NCBI GenBank assembly: GCA_000799755.1
Contig: JUHI01000010.1
Coordinates: 180,545-244,544, forward strand
DNA: 64,000 nt
Origin: Martinezella tropici
GTDB lineage: Bacteria > Pseudomonadota > Alphaproteobacteria > Rhizobiales > Rhizobiaceae
Direction: 5' to 3'
Under the pieces are notes generated by a model. It searched no databases and was not told where the DNA came from. It was given only the letters and a program-made list of their open reading frames with translations. Of this stretch, positions 60,693-64,000 are shown in pieces (the first letter of the stretch is position 1; each line of letters opens with the position of its first letter). A program made the translations under genes and the position numbers.

Positions 60693-62702
60693 ATGTTCAA
60701 GAAAATCCTGATCGCCAATCGCGGCGAGATCGCTTGCCGCGTGATCAAGACGGCGCGCCGTATGGGTATCCTGACGGTCGCCGTCTATTCCGATGCCGAT
60801 CGGGATGCCCTGCATGTGGAGATGGCCGATGAAGCCGTCCATATCGGCCCGGCACCGGCCGCCGAAAGCTATCTCGTCGCCGACAAGATCATCGCCGCCT
60901 GCAAGGAGACCGGCGCCGAGGCCGTTCATCCGGGATACGGCTTTCTCTCCGAGCGCGCCTCATTCTGCGCGGCGCTGGAGAAGGAAGGCATCATCTTTAT
61001 CGGTCCGAAGCCGAAGGCGATCGAAGCCATGGGCGACAAGATCGAATCGAAGAAATTCGCCAATGCCGCCAAGGTATCCACCGTTCCGGGCCATCTCGGC
61101 ATCATCGATGACGCCGATCATGCCGAGCGGATTGCCGGCGAAATCGGCTATCCCGTCATGATCAAGGCGTCTGCCGGTGGCGGCGGCAAGGGCATGCGCA
61201 TCGCCTGGAGCAAGGACGAAGTGCGCGACGGCTTCGAGCGCGCCCGCTCCGAAGCGAAAAGCTCCTTTGGTGACGACCGCGTCTTCATCGAGAAGTTCGT
61301 CGTCGATCCCCGACATATCGAAATCCAGGTGCTGGCCGACGCCCACGGTAATGTCGTCTATCTCGGCGAACGTGAATGCTCCATCCAGCGCCGGAACCAG
61401 AAGGTCGTGGAAGAGGCGCCCTCGCCGTTCCTCGACGAGGCCACCCGCAAGGCCATGGGCGAACAATCCGTGGCGCTCGCCAAAGCCGTGGATTATCAAA
61501 GCGCCGGCACGGTCGAGTTCATCGTCGATCGCGACCGAAACTTCTATTTCCTCGAAATGAATACCCGCCTGCAGGTCGAGCATCCGGTGACGGAGCTCGT
61601 GACAGGCATCGATCTCGTCGAGCAGATGATCCGCGTCGCCGCCGGCGAAAAGCTGCCGTTCAGCCAAGCGGATATCAAGCTCAATGGCTGGGCGATCGAA
61701 AGCCGCCTCTACGCGGAAGACCCCTATCGCAATTTCCTGCCCTCGATCGGCCGCCTGACGCGCTATCGCCCGCCGCGTGAAGGCAGAACTGAGAAATCCG
61801 TCGTGCGCAACGACACCGGCGTCTTCGAAGGCGCCGAAATTTCGATGTATTATGATCCGATGATCGCCAAGCTCTGCACCTGGGCTCCGACGAGGCTGGA
61901 AGCGATCGAAGCGATGGGCGAAGCCCTGGATGGCTTCGTCGTCGACGGCATCGAGCACAACATGCCGTTCCTCTCCGCGCTGATGAAGCACCCGCGCTGG
62001 CGCGAAGGCCGTCTTTCGACCGGCTTCATTGCCGAGGAATATCCTGATGGTTTCGCACCCGTGACACCGGACGAGGAGCAGACAGCCCTGCTTTCTGCAA
62101 TCGCCCTTTCCTGCAGCCTGATCGAATCCAACCGCCGGGAGCGCCATGCTGACCGCTTGCGCCCCGCATCAGGCACATTACAGGAGAACTGGATCGTCAA
62201 GATCGGTTCGGACTATATTCCGGTCGCACTCCCCGAAGGTGCCGTGACCATTCCGCTTGAAATGGACATGCAGATCGGCGGTCAGACCGTGACCTTGTCA
62301 ACCGACTGGCGCCCCGGCGATGCCGTCTGGGTCGGCACGATTGGCGGCCGTAAGCTGACGGCCCAGATCCGCGCCGTGCTGAATGGCCTGCGCATCGACT
62401 GGCAGGGCATCTCCGTCAGGACGAAGGTCTTCACGCCGCGTCAGGCCGAACTCGACAAGCTGATGCCGCTCAAGCTGCCGCCGGATACGTCGAAGCTCCT
62501 GCTCTGCCCCATGCCTGGTCTCGTCGTCGCCATTGCCGTTGCCGAGGGGCAGGAAGTCAAGGCGGGCGAAACGCTCGCGATCGTTGAGGCGATGAAGATG
62601 GAAAACGTCCTGCGCGCAGAGCGTGATCTGGTCGTCGGCAAGATCAACGCCAAGCCGGGCGAAAGCCTCGCTGTCGATGCCGTGATCATGGAATTTGCCT
62701 GA
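60693..62702 (+). CDS. pccA: Propionyl-CoA (acetyl-CoA) carboxylase biotin-containing alpha subunit
   Basis: 669 aa. Biotin carboxylase domain (MFKKILIANRGEIACRVIKTARRMG, VHPGYGFLSERASF, KASAGGGGKGMRIAW, EMNTRLQVEHPVTELVTGIDLVEQMIRVA), a BT linker (about 470-580) and a biotin carrier domain with the biotinylated Lys in AIVEAMKMENVLRAE. The linker and the 'KLPPDTSKLLLCPMPG' lead match PccA. Start at the ATG at 60693 (GGAGATTGC before it). No beta subunit gene lies in the window. Confidence 0.93.
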   Translation: MFKKILIANRGEIACRVIKTARRMGILTVAVYSDADRDALHVEMADEAVHIGPAPAAESYLVADKIIAACKETGAEAVHPGYGFLSERASFCAALEKEGIIFIGPKPKAIEAMGDKIESKKFANAAKVSTVPGHLGIIDDADHAERIAGEIGYPVMIKASAGGGGKGMRIAWSKDEVRDGFERARSEAKSSFGDDRVFIEKFVVDPRHIEIQVLADAHGNVVYLGERECSIQRRNQKVVEEAPSPFLDEATRKAMGEQSVALAKAVDYQSAGTVEFIVDRDRNFYFLEMNTRLQVEHPVTELVTGIDLVEQMIRVAAGEKLPFSQADIKLNGWAIESRLYAEDPYRNFLPSIGRLTRYRPPREGRTEKSVVRNDTGVFEGAEISMYYDPMIAKLCTWAPTRLEAIEAMGEALDGFVVDGIEHNMPFLSALMKHPRWREGRLSTGFIAEEYPDGFAPVTPDEEQTALLSAIALSCSLIESNRRERHADRLRPASGTLQENWIVKIGSDYIPVALPEGAVTIPLEMDMQIGGQTVTLSTDWRPGDAVWVGTIGGRKLTAQIRAVLNGLRIDWQGISVRTKVFTPRQAELDKLMPLKLPPDTSKLLLCPMPGLVVAIAVAEGQEVKAGETLAIVEAMKMENVLRAERDLVVGKINAKPGESLAVDAVIMEFA

Positions 62703-62863
62703 TCAAGATACGGACAATCGCCGCTCTTTCGCGAAAAGCCGCGCAGCGATTGCTCGGCTAAAACATGATAATTGCGACGCTAAGTGTCTGATTTTGGCTT
62801 GAGCTGCAATGGGCGGCCATGGCAATGTCGCGCCAACAAACCATAGCATGAAGGGATGAGACG

Positions 62864-63991
62864 ATGGACGTAAGAGCAGCAGTCGCGGTTCAGGCTGGCA
62901 AGCCGCTTGAGGTGATGACGGTTCAGCTTGAGGGGCCTCGCGCTGGCGAAGTGCTGATCGAGGTCAAGGCGACCGGCATCTGCCACACCGATGATTTCAC
63001 GCTCTCGGGTGCCGATCCGGAAGGCCTCTTCCCGGCCATCCTCGGCCATGAAGGTGCGGGCATCGTCGTCGATGTCGGTCCGGGCGTCACCTCGGTGAAG
63101 AAGGGCGATCACGTCATTCCGCTCTATACGCCCGAATGCCGCGAATGCCCCTCGTGCCTTTCCCGCAAGACCAACCTGTGCACGGCGATCCGCTCGACGC
63201 AAGGCCAAGGCCTGATGCCGGATGGCACCTCCCGCTTCTCGATCGGCAAGGACAAGATCCATCACTATATGGGCTGCTCCACCTTCGCCAATTACACCGT
63301 GCTGCCGGAGATTGCCGTCGCCAAGGTCAATCCCGACGCGCCCTTCGACAAGATCTGCTATATCGGCTGTGGCGTGACGACGGGCATCGGCGCCGTCATC
63401 AACACCGCCAAGGTGGAGATGGGCGCAACCGCGATCGTCTTCGGTCTCGGCGGCATCGGCCTCAATGTCATCCAGGGCTTGCGCCTTGCCGGTGCCGACA
63501 TGATCATCGGCGTCGATCTCAACAATGACAAGAAGGCCTGGGGCGAGCGTTTTGGCATGACGCATTTCGTCAATCCGAAGGAGGTCGGCGACGATATCGT
63601 GCCCTATCTCGTCAACATGACGAAGCGCGGTGCCGACCAGATCGGTGGCGCCGACTACACCTTCGACTGCACCGGCAACACCAAGGTGATGCGCCAGGCG
63701 CTGGAAGCAAGCCATCGCGGCTGGGGCAAGTCCGTCGTCATCGGCGTTGCCGGCGCCGGCCAGGAGATTTCCACGCGTCCGTTCCAGCTGGTGACGGGCC
63801 GCTCGTGGATGGGCACGGCCTTCGGCGGCGCCCGTGGCCGCACCGACGTTCCGAAGATCGTCGACTGGTACATGGAGGGCAAGATCGAGATCGATCCGAT
63901 GATCACCCACACCATGCCGCTCGAAGACATCAACAAGGGCTTCGACCTCATGCATTCCGGAAAGAGTGTCCGGGGCGTCGTGATCTATTGA
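62864..63991 (+). CDS. frmA: S-(hydroxymethyl)glutathione dehydrogenase / class III alcohol dehydrogenase
   Basis: Oxidises the glutathione adduct of formaldehyde (GSNO reductase too). 375 aa, complete. TGICHTDDFTLSGADPEGLFPAILGHEGAGIV has catalytic zinc Cys and His; ECRECPSCLSRKTNLC the structural zinc Cys set; GCGVTTGIGAV and VFGLGGIGLNVIQG the third zinc Cys and the NAD-binding fold; STQGQGLMPDGTSRFS is typical of class III. Monocistronic; no other formaldehyde gene is adjacent. Confidence 0.96.
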   Translation: MDVRAAVAVQAGKPLEVMTVQLEGPRAGEVLIEVKATGICHTDDFTLSGADPEGLFPAILGHEGAGIVVDVGPGVTSVKKGDHVIPLYTPECRECPSCLSRKTNLCTAIRSTQGQGLMPDGTSRFSIGKDKIHHYMGCSTFANYTVLPEIAVAKVNPDAPFDKICYIGCGVTTGIGAVINTAKVEMGATAIVFGLGGIGLNVIQGLRLAGADMIIGVDLNNDKKAWGERFGMTHFVNPKEVGDDIVPYLVNMTKRGADQIGGADYTFDCTGNTKVMRQALEASHRGWGKSVVIGVAGAGQEISTRPFQLVTGRSWMGTAFGGARGRTDVPKIVDWYMEGKIEIDPMITHTMPLEDINKGFDLMHSGKSVRGVVIY

Positions 63992-64000
63992 CGGCTTCAA

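Overview
The window is an ordinary-looking stretch of chromosome from an alphaproteobacterium of the order Rhizobiales, most likely a Rhizobium (Rhizobiaceae). The basis is protein content and style: class III glutathione-dependent formaldehyde/alcohol dehydrogenase, propionyl-CoA carboxylase alpha, FtrA-type GlxA regulator, DUF2336, DUF1489, DUF599 and PAS_5 proteins, a BTLCP transglutaminase-like peptidase, high GC with GC-rich third positions, and a tRNA promoter that fits the rhizobial CTTGAC-N17-CTATAT pattern. No IS element, prophage, integron, CRISPR array or rRNA operon was found. 69 protein genes, one tRNA and two candidate small RNAs are listed.

Layout. 1-3.8 kb: an EmrRAB-like multidrug efflux operon on the minus strand (marR, hlyD/emrA, emrB; the last runs off the left edge) and a DUF883-type membrane-anchored protein. 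3.95-9.44 kb: a plus-strand operon-like run of PpiD-type chaperone, trpD, trpC, moaC, moeA. 9.6-16.2 kb: gnd, a TehA-like carrier, a VOC protein, a divergent pair of citrate-synthase-like genes (one with an N-terminal DNA-binding domain) and a LysR/LysE divergent pair. 16.2-23.1 kb: nickel/cobalt permease, rhodanese/ftrA pair, pyrG, secG, tpiA and an exported alpha/beta hydrolase. 23.3-28.0 kb: parE, an exported phytase-type esterase-like protein, an AI-2E family permease. 28.0-33.2 kb: GNAT, DUF2336, flavin reductase plus nitroreductase, an unknown exported protein, an acyltransferase. 33.3-40.8 kb: thrS, DUF1697, yidD, a NifU-like scaffold, folE, hisI, patatin, CBS protein, rhomboid protease. 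41.1-47.6 kb: PAS_5, tandem-PilZ protein, proline iminopeptidase, periplasmic cysteine peptidase, membrane protein, D-Ala-D-Ala carboxypeptidase with a SPOR domain. 47.7-52.6 kb: DUF1489, sdaA, DUF599, DUF1624 with a cysteine-rich tail, isoprenylcysteine methyltransferase-like protein, GNAT. 52.6-59.5 kb: a looser region of small exported and regulatory genes (MerR, degenerate peptide deformylase, Cys-rich exported proteins, small ORFs, lipB, tRNA-Leu, XRE). 59.7-64 kb: DMT transporter, pccA, glutathione-dependent formaldehyde dehydrogenase.

Most genes are housekeeping. The items that most deserve a second look are: (i) the divergent citrate-synthase-like pair whose 84-bp shared promoter holds three perfect palindromes, with one partner carrying a helix-turn-helix domain; (ii) a peptide-deformylase-like protein that has lost the metal-binding Cys and one metal-binding His; (iii) two adjacent paralogous Cys-rich exported proteins; (iv) a twin CX3C tail on a DUF1624 membrane protein; (v) two strong intrinsic terminators with no coding gene upstream, which point to small RNAs; and (vi) a near-perfect 24-bp operator in front of the MerR gene. 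None of these was compared with a database here, so novelty is not claimed.
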